A stretch of 64,000 nt of DNA from Rapidithrix thailandica. GTDB taxonomy: Bacteria; Bacteroidota; Bacteroidia; Cytophagales; Flammeovirgaceae. The notes under the pieces are model-generated. The model had not been told where the DNA came from, made no database searches, and was given only the letters and a program-made list of their open reading frames with translations. The DNA lies in the NCBI RefSeq assembly GCF_039710355.1, contig NZ_JBDKWZ010000004.1:124001-188000 (forward strand). The letters run 5' to 3'. The first letter of the stretch is position 1. Each line of letters begins with the position of its first letter. The position numbers and the translations under genes are program-made. Below are positions 26,827 to 35,689 of this stretch, piece after piece.

Positions 26827-26899
26827 AGAAATGTAATCTGCAAAAGTTCTTTTTATACTAAAAATTGATTAAGTGAGAATCTAATTTCTATCTACCCAA

Positions 26900-26934
26900 T
26901 TTGTAAAGTTACACAATGTGTTTTTACAAAGATA
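26900..26934 (-). promoter_or_regulatory. Nested palindrome and promoter-like element upstream of infB
   Basis: TATCTTTG on the minus strand (26927-26934) fits the -7 element exactly, with a weak T-rich -33. Overlapping it is a nested inverted repeat: TTTGTAAA (26900-26907) faces TTTACAAA (26923-26930), and inside lies ACACA-A-TGTGT (26911-26921). It may be an infB promoter with an operator or leader hairpin. Confidence 0.35.
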
Positions 26935-27059
26935 TCATTTATGCATGTAAAAATTAAATTCTGTCTCCGTATTATAGTATGGAATACTTTTTAGCTGTTT
27001 GGGTGTAATGGAATCTGCCGGGGATCGACTGGGAATCCGTAGAGGGAAAAGAACTCGAA

Positions 27060-28307
27060 TTACTCGAATTCTTTTCGCAATATTTCCAAGATAAAATCAA
27101 TAGATTCTTCTTCCAAGTCGGTTCTGCGAACCAGGTCGTTGCGGCTTACTGCCAATACACTTTTAGCTGTATCCAAACCAATGCGGTTAAGTTCTTCAAT
27201 CATCCAATCTTCGATCACATCGGTGAATTCTTTCAATTCCACATCTTCCTCCTCATCTTCAAATTCACCCAGTTCCCTGAATACATCGATTTCCATATCC
27301 ACCAAACGGCTGGCTAATTTGATGTTTTGCCCCCCTTTTCCAATCGCCAAGGATACCTGATCCCGGTTTAAGAAAACAGACACTCGCTTATTTTCCTCAT
27401 CAATTTTGATATTATTGATTTTGGCAGGGCTTAGCGCACGAGAGATATACAGCTCCAGGTTGTCCGTATAGTTGATCACATCAATATTTTCGTTTTGCAA
27501 TTCCCGCACGATACTGTGAATCCGCGAGCCTTTCATCCCCACACAGGCACCTACCGGGTCAATTCGGTCATCGTAAGATTCTACGGCCACTTTGGCGCGT
27601 TCTCCCGGTTCCCGCACTACTTTTTTGATGGTGATCAAGCCATCGTATACTTCCGGTACTTCACTTTCGAACAAGCGCTCCAAAAACTGTGGAGAGGTTC
27701 TTGACAAAATAATTTTAGGGTTGTTATTGACCATTTCCACCCGGTGTACGATTGCCCGGATGGTATCGCCCTTCCGGTAACGGTCTTTGTAAATTTGCTC
27801 GTTGCGAGGCAGAGAAAGCTCGTTTTTCTCTCCGTCTACGATGATTAACTCACGGCCCAATGTCTGGTAAACTTCCCCGGTGATAATATCCCCTACCAAG
27901 TCCTTGTATTTTTGGAACAAGATATCTTTTTCCAAGTCTTTTACCTTTTGGATCAAGGTCTGCCGGGCTGTCTGTACCATCCTGCGGCCAAAGTCAATGA
28001 TTTTGACTTCTTCGGCCACTTCTTCACCTACCTCGAAGTCCTCTTCGATCTTTTTGGCATCGCTCAGTCGGATCTGGGTGTTCTCGTTAAATTCTTCGGG
28101 ATTATCCGCCACGATTTCCCGGTATCTCCAGATTTCCAGGTCACCCTCGTCCACATTAATGATCACATCAAAGTTTTGATCAGAAGCAAACTTTTTCCGA
28201 ATCATAGTCCGAAACACGTCCTCCAAAATACGGATCATAGTCGGACGGTCTATATTCTTTTTGTTGGAAAAGTCTTGGAACTGTTCAATTAAGACCGAGC
28301 TATTCAT
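27060..28307 (-). CDS. nusA: Transcription termination/antitermination factor NusA
   Basis: A 415-residue NusA that binds RNA polymerase and nascent RNA and modulates pausing, termination and antitermination. The N-terminal polymerase-binding domain (about 1-125) is followed by S1 (GDIITGEVYQTLGRELII) and two KH domains (VGACVGMKGSRIHSIVREL and SLAIGKGGQNIKLASRL). The C-terminus has an acidic FEDEEEDVEL stretch and one helical repeat instead of the two of enteric NusA, usual for this phylum. It lies between rimP (44 bases upstream) and infB, the classic operon order. Confidence 0.96.
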   Translation of the reverse strand: MNSSVLIEQFQDFSNKKNIDRPTMIRILEDVFRTMIRKKFASDQNFDVIINVDEGDLEIWRYREIVADNPEEFNENTQIRLSDAKKIEEDFEVGEEVAEEVKIIDFGRRMVQTARQTLIQKVKDLEKDILFQKYKDLVGDIITGEVYQTLGRELIIVDGEKNELSLPRNEQIYKDRYRKGDTIRAIVHRVEMVNNNPKIILSRTSPQFLERLFESEVPEVYDGLITIKKVVREPGERAKVAVESYDDRIDPVGACVGMKGSRIHSIVRELQNENIDVINYTDNLELYISRALSPAKINNIKIDEENKRVSVFLNRDQVSLAIGKGGQNIKLASRLVDMEIDVFRELGEFEDEEEDVELKEFTDVIEDWMIEELNRIGLDTAKSVLAVSRNDLVRRTDLEEESIDFILEILRKEFE

Positions 28308-28351
28308 AAGTTGTTCAAGTTTTTGTTAAAGTTCGGACCTCATCCTTCCCG

Positions 28352-28825
28352 TTATTTGAAGGAAATGAGCACTTTCGTTTTGTCAATATTTTCAAAGAGA
28401 ATTTGTACGGGTACAATTTCCACCTTTTTTTTCTTTTTTTCTTTCACTTCTTCATCCAGATCGATTCCCAGTTCGTTGACCGCAGTTAACGTACCGGTTT
28501 TTTTCTGGCCGTCTGTCAGTAATACTTCTACTTTCCGTCCCACATTGCTGTGGTATTGCCGGGTCAATTGCAAAGGCTGGTCAATTCCTGGAGAAGAAAT
28601 TTCCAAGTTGTAGGCGGATTTCATGATATCGCCTTCTTCCAGTTCAAAGCCTACTTTCCGGCTTAATTCGGCACACTGGTTGATTGTTACTCCTTTGTCC
28701 CCATCAATGGTTACCAAGATCTTTTTCCCTCTGGGGGTGGGTTTGATTTGCATATCTACCAAAAAGAGTGAATCATCCGGCAGGTGCTTTTCAATAAGTT
28801 CAATTATAGTATTCTCCAAGCTCAT
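28352..28825 (-). CDS. rimP: Ribosome maturation factor RimP
   Basis: A 157-residue RimP needed for maturation of the 30S subunit. The core GKKILVTIDGDKGVTINQCA and the family signature LEISSPGIDQPL are present, followed by the SH3-like C-terminal domain. I use the ATG at 28825 (MSLENTIIEL); a TTG six codons upstream is less likely. It is the first gene of rimP-nusA-infB, behind a strong promoter candidate and a leader hairpin. Confidence 0.94.
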   Translation of the reverse strand: MSLENTIIELIEKHLPDDSLFLVDMQIKPTPRGKKILVTIDGDKGVTINQCAELSRKVGFELEEGDIMKSAYNLEISSPGIDQPLQLTRQYHSNVGRKVEVLLTDGQKKTGTLTAVNELGIDLDEEVKEKKKKKVEIVPVQILFENIDKTKVLISFK

Positions 28826-28848
28826 AATGCTTCTACGGATCAAAGAAA

Positions 28849-28869
28849 AAAGGGAGCAGAGCCCCCTTT
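28849..28869 (-). terminator. Terminator-like hairpin: marC terminator or rimP leader attenuator
   Basis: On the minus strand the stem AAAGGGGGC / GCTCCCTTT closes with one mismatch around a 3-base loop and is followed by TTTTTTCTTT. It lies after the marC stop but also downstream of the rimP promoter, about 20 bases before the rimP start, so every rimP transcript should contain it. Confidence 0.7.
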
Positions 28870-28885
28870 CAATTCAATTTCCATG

Positions 28886-28916
28886 CAAAGGTAAATTTTT
28901 TACACTTTATTTCAAA
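28886..28916 (-). promoter_or_regulatory. Promoter of the rimP-nusA-infB operon
   Basis: On the minus strand TTTG (28913-28916) and TACCTTTG (28886-28893) are separated by 19 bases, an exact match to the Bacteroidota -33/-7 pattern. The expected start near 28879 gives a leader of about 54 bases. Confidence 0.6.
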
Positions 28917-28953
28917 ATGTTCTTTGGTATATCCTTTGCCGGGTTTTCTTCTC

Positions 28954-29520
28954 TTATAAGCCGATATTGGACTTGAAGAGTTTGATTGCGATAGCCAGCA
29001 GGATGATTCCAAAGACTTTTCGAAGGATATTGGTCCCGCTTTTCCCCAACTTTTTGGAGAGCCAATCGGTGGACTTCAAGACAATATACACAAAAATCAG
29101 GTTCAAAATGATACCGATCAGAATGTTGATCTGATGATATTCCGCTTTTAGTGAGAGGATGGTAGTCATGGTACCGGCTCCGGCAATCAGGGGGAATGCC
29201 AAAGGGACAATGGAACTTTCATTCGTTTCGGCACTTTCTTTAAATAAATCGATCCCCAAGACCATTTCCAAACCTAACAGGAAGAGCACTATGGCCCCGG
29301 CAATGGCGAAGGATTCCACATCTAAGCCGAAGAGTTTTAACAGAGATTCCCCCAAAAATACAAACAATACCATAATCACCCCCGCTACCAAAGTGGCTTT
29401 GATCGATTGGATATGGCCGGCTTTCTTGCGCAAGTCAATGATAATGGGCAATGATCCGATGATGTCGATGACTGAGAATAAAATCAAAGTGACCGAGATG
29501 ATTTCTTTGAAATTGAGCAT
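28954..29520 (-). CDS. MarC family (UPF0056) integral membrane protein
   Basis: A 188-residue protein with about six hydrophobic segments. The N-terminus LFSVIDIIGSLPIIIDL, followed by KATLVAGVIMVLFVFLGE and SSIVPLAFPLIAGAGTMTTI, matches the MarC/YchE/YhgN family. Despite the name, family members are not clearly involved in antibiotic resistance; transport function is unproven. It lies upstream of rimP on the same strand, separated by a promoter and a terminator-like hairpin. Confidence 0.9.
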   Translation of the reverse strand: MLNFKEIISVTLILFSVIDIIGSLPIIIDLRKKAGHIQSIKATLVAGVIMVLFVFLGESLLKLFGLDVESFAIAGAIVLFLLGLEMVLGIDLFKESAETNESSIVPLAFPLIAGAGTMTTILSLKAEYHQINILIGIILNLIFVYIVLKSTDWLSKKLGKSGTNILRKVFGIILLAIAIKLFKSNIGL

Positions 29521-30022
29521 TGGTTTAAAAATTTGGGGCGAATATACGTTTTTTTACTCTTACCAGTCAAGGCCCGGAAGGCTTATCGTATGGAAAAACA
29601 ATGTTTACAAGGCCGGATAAAATTTCTCTACCGGCAAGGGCTATTGCTTACTTTTCTATAGGAATACTTAGGTTTTTTCTTGTTAAAATACCAATTTTAG
29701 CATAGTATAACGGCTGTATTTTGGCAGCCTCTTTCAGGCTTTTTTAAAAAAGCTTCCTTACTAAATTCCTGATAGAGAGTTTTTAAAGTCATATTTTTTT
29801 AGTAAAATGGAAGAGGTATTTTGAAGGGTAAAGAAGAGTTGAAAGAGGGGTTGTATGTATAAAATACTGGAATATAGAAGTTTAGCTTGATAGATGGCCA
29901 ATCCGAATATACTTTTTCAAAATAGTAGTACTAGGGCAGAGTAAAAGCAATTCTTTACTCTGTCTGTTTCTTTGTAATTATTTGAATTAACTAAAGTCCA
30001 AACTCAACCTATTTGTGTACAC
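29521..30022. other. Divergent intergenic region between marC and hppA, about 500 bases
   Basis: No gene seen. It must hold the promoters of marC (minus) and hppA (plus). It contains a short plus-strand hairpin AGCCT / AGGCT at 29726-29740 running into six T, and a 16-base palindrome GCTTTTTTAAAAAAGC at 29738-29753. I see no exact -7 element near hppA. Confidence 0.4.
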
Positions 30023-32560
30023 ATGGAAAATTTTGTTTACGTGATTCCTTTGGCAGGTATCATTGGCCTGCTTTACACAGCATTTCAGTTTTTTTGGGTC
30101 TCCAAACAGGATGATGGAAATGACAGAATGCGTGATCTTGCCGGGCATATAGCCGAAGGTGCTATGGCCTTTCTCAAAGCCGAATGGAGGGTATTGTTTG
30201 TCTTCGCCTTGGTGGTATCCCTCTTGCTGGGCTGGTCGGGTACATTAATTGAAACGTCCAGTTGGATTATCGGGCTCTCCTTTGTCATTGGGGCCTTCTT
30301 CTCGGCACTTGCCGGGTACATCGGGATGAAAATCGCAACCCGTGCAAATGTTCGGACTACCCAGGCGGCACGCTCCAGCCTTGCCACGGCATTAAAGATC
30401 TCTTTTGCCGGAGGTTCGGTGATGGGCATGGGAGTAGCCGGATTGGCCGTATTAGGCTTAGGAAGTTTGTTTATTATTCTGGTGGGTTTGTTTGTCCCGG
30501 AAGGAGAGGCGGCCACTAGTAAATATATGACTACTGCCATTGAAGTGCTGGCCGGGTTTTCCCTGGGAGCGGAAAGTATCGCGTTGTTTGCCAGAGTAGG
30601 GGGGGGGATTTATACGAAAGCTGCGGATGTAGGGGCCGACCTGGTGGGGAAAGTGGAAGCCGGTATCCCGGAAGATGATCCGCGCAATCCGGCTACCATT
30701 GCCGATAATGTAGGAGATAATGTAGGGGATGTAGCGGGTATGGGAGCTGATTTGTTCGGTTCTTATGTGGCTACCATACTGGCTTCTATGGTATTAGGGC
30801 ATGAAATTAGTGCGGTGGATCAATTTGGAGGAATGTCTCCTATTTTGCTTCCGATGGTGATTGCAGGGGTGGGTTTACTTTTTTCTATAGTGGGGACGTT
30901 TTTCGTGACGATTAAGAATGAACAGGACAGTGTACAAAAAGCCTTGAACCTGGGCAACTGGTCTTCGATCGTGTTTACAGCCATTGCTGCTTATTTTTTA
31001 GTGAACTGGATGTTACCGGAAACTTTAAGTATTCGCAACTTTGAGTTCCGCAACATGGATGTCTTCTGGGCCATTGTCGTAGGGTTGGTGGTAGGGGCCT
31101 TAATGAGTGTGATTACCGAGTACTATACTTCCATGGGGCGCAGGCCGGTAAATACCATTGTACAGCAGTCCTCTACCGGGCATGCCACCAATGTGATCGG
31201 AGGGCTTTCGGTCGGTATGGAATCCACTGTGTTGCCGGTTATCGTATTGGCGGGAGGAATTATCGTTTCTTACTCTTTTGCCGGCTTGTACGGGGTGGCC
31301 ATTGCCGCAGCAGGAATGATGGCGACCACAGCCATGCAATTGGCTATTGATGCGTTTGGGCCGATTGCCGACAATGCCGGAGGAATAGCGGAGATGTCAG
31401 GCCTTCCCAAAGAGGTAAGAGAGCGTACGGACAACCTGGATGCCGTAGGGAATACCACGGCCGCTACGGGAAAAGGGTTTGCCATTGCCTCGGCAGCATT
31501 AACGGCTTTGGCCTTGTTTGCGGCTTTTGTAGGTGTGGCAGGCATCAGTTCCATTGATATCTTTAAAGCTCCTGTACTCGGAGCCCTGTTTGTCGGGGCC
31601 ATGATTCCCTTTATTTTTTCATCTTTGGCTATCGCAGCTGTGGGACGTGCCGCCATGGATATGGTCAAAGAAGTGCGAAGGCAGTTTAAGGAAATTCCGG
31701 GGATTATGGAAAACAAAGCCGAACCCGAATACAAACGCTGTGTGGACATTTCCACACGGGCCTCGATTCGCGAAATGATTTTGCCAGGAGCTATCGCTCT
31801 GTTAGTGCCTGTGTTGGTGGGTTTTGGGTTCAAAGATGTATTTACAGATACACCTTCCGCAGAAATTTTAGGAGGGCTTTTGGCCGGGATTACCGTTTCG
31901 GGAGTTTTGATGGGAATGTTTCAAAACAATGCCGGAGGCGCATGGGACAATGCGAAAAAGTCCTTTGAAAAAGGAGTGGAAATCGATGGGAAAATGGAGT
32001 TCAAAGGCTCTGATGCACACAAATCTTCTGTGACTGGCGATACGGTAGGAGATCCTTTTAAAGACACTTCAGGTCCTTCCATGAATATTTTGATCAAGTT
32101 GACCTCTATTGTATCGTTGGTGATTGCCCCGCATATCGCAGTAAACCTTGGTACCGGACACGGATTGGGTGAAGAAGCAAATACGACAAAACCTAAGTTT
32201 GTTCAGGAAGGGTCTCTGCCTACCGGAGCTACTCCTGCCCATTTGGAAAATGAAATCATTGAATTCAATGATTATGCACCGTTGGAGTTTACTACTGTCT
32301 TTTTTGCGGAGACCTTGGCCCTGAAAAAGTCGCACTACGAATGGTTGGAAGGATTGGTAGCAAAATTATCCAAAGACTCATCGGTAAAGTTGGTGTTTGA
32401 AGCCCGGTCCAGTCAGAAAGTTTCTTTTAATCAGATTTCCCGCGAGCGGGAAATGAAAGATTATTTTCATTCAAAAGGCATAGATTCCAACCGGATTTCT
32501 TTGGAATTGCATGAAAATTCAAAAAATCAAAATAGTCTTAATATCAAGATCATTCAATAA
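30023..32560 (+). CDS. hppA: Membrane-bound ion-translocating pyrophosphatase with C-terminal extension
   Basis: An 845-residue protein. Residues 1 to about 715 form the multi-helix membrane pyrophosphatase that couples PPi hydrolysis to Na+ or H+ export. The catalytic core is visible in GGGIYTKAADVGADLVGK and DDPRNPATIADNVGDNVGD (from residue 218). GNTTAATGKG (476-485) has Ala and Gly where K+-independent enzymes have Lys and Thr, so this should be K+-dependent. The segment GMGADLFGSYVAT lacks Glu at both positions known to carry the gate glutamate, so the ion cannot be inferred. Residues 717-845 are extra: a hydrophilic domain loosely like an OmpA C-terminal domain, expected to face the periplasm. 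It stands alone. Confidence 0.93.
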   Translation: MENFVYVIPLAGIIGLLYTAFQFFWVSKQDDGNDRMRDLAGHIAEGAMAFLKAEWRVLFVFALVVSLLLGWSGTLIETSSWIIGLSFVIGAFFSALAGYIGMKIATRANVRTTQAARSSLATALKISFAGGSVMGMGVAGLAVLGLGSLFIILVGLFVPEGEAATSKYMTTAIEVLAGFSLGAESIALFARVGGGIYTKAADVGADLVGKVEAGIPEDDPRNPATIADNVGDNVGDVAGMGADLFGSYVATILASMVLGHEISAVDQFGGMSPILLPMVIAGVGLLFSIVGTFFVTIKNEQDSVQKALNLGNWSSIVFTAIAAYFLVNWMLPETLSIRNFEFRNMDVFWAIVVGLVVGALMSVITEYYTSMGRRPVNTIVQQSSTGHATNVIGGLSVGMESTVLPVIVLAGGIIVSYSFAGLYGVAIAAAGMMATTAMQLAIDAFGPIADNAGGIAEMSGLPKEVRERTDNLDAVGNTTAATGKGFAIASAALTALALFAAFVGVAGISSIDIFKAPVLGALFVGAMIPFIFSSLAIAAVGRAAMDMVKEVRRQFKEIPGIMENKAEPEYKRCVDISTRASIREMILPGAIALLVPVLVGFGFKDVFTDTPSAEILGGLLAGITVSGVLMGMFQNNAGGAWDNAKKSFEKGVEIDGKMEFKGSDAHKSSVTGDTVGDPFKDTSGPSMNILIKLTSIVSLVIAPHIAVNLGTGHGLGEEANTTKPKFVQEGSLPTGATPAHLENEIIEFNDYAPLEFTTVFFAETLALKKSHYEWLEGLVAKLSKDSSVKLVFEARSSQKVSFNQISREREMKDYFHSKGIDSNRISLELHENSKNQNSLNIKIIQ

Positions 32561-32566
32561 AAATTG

Positions 32567-32607
32567 AACAGTCATCAGGGGTTTGCTTGGTGACTGTTAC
32601 TGTTTTT
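32567..32607 (+). terminator. Terminator of hppA
   Basis: Stem AACAGTCATCA / TGGTGACTGTT (one G-T pair) with a 13-base loop, then ACTG and seven T. It overlaps the stop codon of the convergent methyltransferase gene. Confidence 0.75.
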
Positions 32608-33339
32608 TTGACAGAGGCAAAATACACTTACCCCAAAGGGATAGTTGATCCACTTTAAAAGCTTGTTTTCAATTTTCAGCAACTGAAAAAGCAGTTTGTT
32701 TATCCAGGCTGATGGTTTTTTCAAGTTGTGCTCCCCGGAAGAGGACGTTGACCGAACAAGGTTTTGTGCCATTCTTACAAAGAGTACGGGTAGAAATAAG
32801 GTAAAATTCCAATATGCTTTCTTTTGCTTTGTCCATGCCTGTTTTTTTAAGGCATTCTGCAAACTTGTCAACGTGTATCTTCTGTAGTGCTGATTGGCCT
32901 CATCATGGGCACTCCACAAAAAATTGTAAGCAGGGACGAATACCAATAACCAACCTCCGGGCCGGAGCACACGGAACCATTCGTGTAAGGCTTTTTCTTC
33001 ATCTTGAATGTGCTCTAACACATCAGAGGCAATAATGAGATCAAACGAATCATTTTCGAAAGCCAATTTAGCTCCGTCCATGACCTGTACATTTTTCAAA
33101 CCTCTTTTTTGGGCCAGTTGAATGGCCGGGGCACTGACATCGATTCCCGTAAGGTTGTGAAAGCCCCGGTTTTCTAGTTCTATGAGCAAGGGTCCGCCGG
33201 CACAGCCAATGTCTAATAGGGCGCTATCTGCGTTGAGGGGCAAATGTTGTATACATTGATGCAGCATGTGCCTCCTGCCTAAAAACCACCAATGTTGTTC
33301 TTCATAAATATGGTATTTTTGTTCAAAAGAGATGTCCAT
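32575..33339 (-). CDS. Class I SAM-dependent methyltransferase
   Basis: A 254-residue methyltransferase. Motif I is LLDIGCAGGPLL, the acidic loop is GIDVSAPA, and DLIIASDVLEHIQDEEKAL is the typical post-motif segment, ending with RPGGWLLVFVPAYNFLWSAHDEANQHYRRY. This pattern is frequent in enzymes linked to glycan or lipid modification. The ATG overlaps the stop of the upstream GT2 gene by one base (TAATG), so the two are translationally coupled. It may methylate a polyprenyl-linked sugar or lipid; that is inference from its partner. Confidence 0.88.
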   Translation of the reverse strand: MDISFEQKYHIYEEQHWWFLGRRHMLHQCIQHLPLNADSALLDIGCAGGPLLIELENRGFHNLTGIDVSAPAIQLAQKRGLKNVQVMDGAKLAFENDSFDLIIASDVLEHIQDEEKALHEWFRVLRPGGWLLVFVPAYNFLWSAHDEANQHYRRYTLTSLQNALKKQAWTKQKKAYWNFTLFLPVLFVRMAQNLVRSTSSSGEHNLKKPSAWINKLLFQLLKIENKLLKWINYPFGVSVFCLCQKNSNSHQANP

Positions 33340-34286
33340 TAGGATGAAGTCTTGTGTTGGATATTACTTTGGTCGATAATGTACAAAGGGCGTTTGCGTA
33401 CATCGGCTCCGATCCGGCTGATGTATTCTCCAATGATGCCAATGGAGATTAATTGAATCCCTCCTAAAAATAAAATGCTTACCATTAGAGACGCCCAGCC
33501 GGGTACCGTGTCTTTTAACATCAGCTTGGCATACAAGGTATATATCATCAATATGAAGGCTACTCCGGATACCATAAAACCTGAAACAGAAGCCAATTTT
33601 AAGGGGAAATCGGAAAAAGAGGTAATGCCATCCAAAGCAAATTTAAACATTTTACGCAATGTGTATCCTGACTTTCCTCCTTTGCGTACTTCCCGGTCGT
33701 ATTCAATATACGTTTGGCGGAAGCCGATCCAGCTGATCTGTCCGCGAAGGAATTTATTCTGTTCGGGCATTTGTTTGAGCACATTCAGTACCTTATGATC
33801 AATGATACGGAAGTCTCCGGTATCTACCGGGACATGGATGGACGTGATTCTGGTGAGGATGCGGTAAAACAATTTTGCCGTCCAGAGTTTAAACAAACTC
33901 TCCCCGGGTCTGTGTTTGCGTTTGGCAAATACGACCTCATAACCTTCAAGGGATTTGTTGTACAGGTCTTTGATGGTTTCGGGGGGGTCCTGTAAGTCAC
34001 CGTCTATAATGACCACCCTGTCTCCTTTGGCATGGTTGAGTCCGGCCGTAACAGCTACCTGATGACCAAAATTTCTGCTCAATGTAATGTACTTTACTTT
34101 TAAGTCTTGTTGTGCCAGGGCCATCAACATGGCGGAGGAGGCATCCTGACTTCCATCGTTGACAAAAATTAATTCGTAGTGTTGACAAAGGGTATGCAAT
34201 ACATACGAAAGCCTGCGATAAAGCTCATGTATGCTTTTCTCTTCGTTGTAAATCGGGATGACTACAGACAATTTAGGTCGATCCAT
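33339..34286 (-). CDS. GT2 glycosyltransferase, DPM1/GtrB/ArnC-like, with two membrane helices
   Basis: A 315-residue enzyme. The GT-A domain starts LSVVIPIYNEEKSIHELY and has VNDGSQDASS and the metal-binding DGDLQDPP. Two hydrophobic helices near the C-terminus (about 233-255 and 266-290) anchor it in the inner membrane, as in GtrB and ArnC, which move a sugar from a nucleotide to polyprenyl phosphate. Together with the coupled methyltransferase it probably forms a small pathway that makes or modifies a lipid-linked sugar. Substrates are unknown. Confidence 0.9.
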   Translation of the reverse strand: MDRPKLSVVIPIYNEEKSIHELYRRLSYVLHTLCQHYELIFVNDGSQDASSAMLMALAQQDLKVKYITLSRNFGHQVAVTAGLNHAKGDRVVIIDGDLQDPPETIKDLYNKSLEGYEVVFAKRKHRPGESLFKLWTAKLFYRILTRITSIHVPVDTGDFRIIDHKVLNVLKQMPEQNKFLRGQISWIGFRQTYIEYDREVRKGGKSGYTLRKMFKFALDGITSFSDFPLKLASVSGFMVSGVAFILMIYTLYAKLMLKDTVPGWASLMVSILFLGGIQLISIGIIGEYISRIGADVRKRPLYIIDQSNIQHKTSS

Positions 34287-34807
34287 GTTTTGGTAGCTTG
34301 TAGTTTAATTAGCATATGACAATGTACCCTTGAACAGGCAAAATACTCGTAACCCCATTTGTGTTCGTTGTGGTATCACTCATTTTTAATACCTGATTTA
34401 ATATTTGCTTTGGGGCTTTTGATAAAATGAAGTGGTTTACTCTTATAGTTTTTGACCGAAAATGGAATCCGAGTTGGCTCATCAAGGCACTTTTTGAAGA
34501 GGATAGCCAAAGCTATTGTTGCAAAAAGTAACACAGAGGAGGCGTTTTTGAAACATTTTTCAGGAAAAATAAAAAGTTTAATTCACTTCAAAATCTTAAA
34601 AAAATCCCAAGCCGCTTTAGAGAATAATTACCGGATAACTTGAGCATGGGTATTGTCAAAAGAAGTACGGAAATGATAAACATACAACGAAAATAGAACT
34701 TTCTCTGGGGAGATAAAAAAGAAAAAGCCTTTTATGAAAAGGCAAAAGGGATTAATTACGAAAACGTGAATGAGTATCGTACAAGGGGGAGGGCTGCGAA
34801 TGCCGGA
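34287..34807. other. Intergenic region of about 520 bases with repeat copy B
   Basis: No conventional gene. It contains copy B of the dispersed repeat (34444-34589). The remainder is AT-rich and shows nothing I can name. Confidence 0.5.
34444..34589 (+). repeat. Dispersed 146-bp repeat, copy B
   Basis: Ungapped against copies A (17907-18052) and C (59410-59555); about 13 differences from copy C over 138 bases by eye. It starts TATAGTTTTTGACC and ends CACTTC. The open frame from TTG 34452 reads TENGIRVGSSRHFLKRIAKA and onward to a stop near 34641 after the repeat ends. Confidence 0.8.
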
Positions 34808-35344
34808 TCAATAATTGATATCCAGGTCTAATTCTTCCTCGTTGTAAGAGTTGGAAGACGTATGACTCATAATGGTGTCCCGCATCACTTTTTTCAAAAG
34901 CTTGCCGGTGTTTTTTTCGTCTTGCAACATTTCATAGAGGTTTTGGGCCAATTCATAATAACCCAAGGCATGGGCATAGAGCATGATCGCTTTATAACCG
35001 GCAATGTCTTGAGAATGGAGCTCCCGGATGGTGGTGATAATGGCAATGTCCAATACTTCGGGATTCTCAATACGGGTAAGGAATTTATCTGTTTCGCTCA
35101 TAAGGCCCAGAGTGCCTTCACAAATCTCACCCAACGAACTGGAATGCAATTGTGTGAAGATGATTTCCAGCTTTTCAATATGCCGCTTGGCATGGTCCAA
35201 GCACAATTCGATGATGTTTTTTAATTGCAGTGAATGAATGTGTTGAATCAGTTTAGGGAAGAGTTCAACTTGTTGACATTCGGAATCATAGCGATCTTTT
35301 AAAAATTCGATCAGCAATTGCCTCAAATTATTGATCGGTTCCAT
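34808..35344 (-). CDS. DUF892 (YciE-like) ferritin-like protein
   Basis: A 178-residue all-helical protein that resembles the DUF892/YciE branch of the ferritin-like superfamily: LLIEFLKDRYDSECQQVELF at the start, CLDHAKRHIEKLEIIFTQL, and a later ELHSQDIAGYKAIMLYAHAL helix. Members are stress-linked and may bind a di-iron centre; Glu and His residues are in suitable helices here, but I cannot assign ligands with confidence. C-terminus is acidic and disordered. Single gene. Confidence 0.75.
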   Translation of the reverse strand: MEPINNLRQLLIEFLKDRYDSECQQVELFPKLIQHIHSLQLKNIIELCLDHAKRHIEKLEIIFTQLHSSSLGEICEGTLGLMSETDKFLTRIENPEVLDIAIITTIRELHSQDIAGYKAIMLYAHALGYYELAQNLYEMLQDEKNTGKLLKKVMRDTIMSHTSSNSYNEEELDLDINY

Positions 35345-35689
35345 AATCCTACCTATTAGATAAAAAGATATATTTAGAGTTTCGATTAGTCCCGTATTTT
35401 GCTAGTAGAAAGCCTTTTTATAAGCACTCATAAAGACGTTTTTGGAAGATAATCCATGATAAAATGTGGCTGTAATTTTATCAGTGCTTGTCTATGATGT
35501 ATTTTATTTTTTTGCTAAAACGAGGGATAATCCCAATACATGCCCTTATCAATGTACTCAATTTTTTACAATTTTAAAATGATTCCTCTGAGAAATAGAC
35601 TAGTAGAAATTGCCTAATTTGCTACATTTGCCAGATTGAAAAAGGCATTTCCTATTATTGCTGCTTTAAGCATAACCAATATTATCTAC
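35345..35689. other. Divergent intergenic region, about 345 bases
   Basis: No gene seen. A TACATTTG element (35623-35630) matches the -7 consensus about 60 bases before the ATG of the barrel gene, without a clear -33. The rest is AT-rich. Confidence 0.35.
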
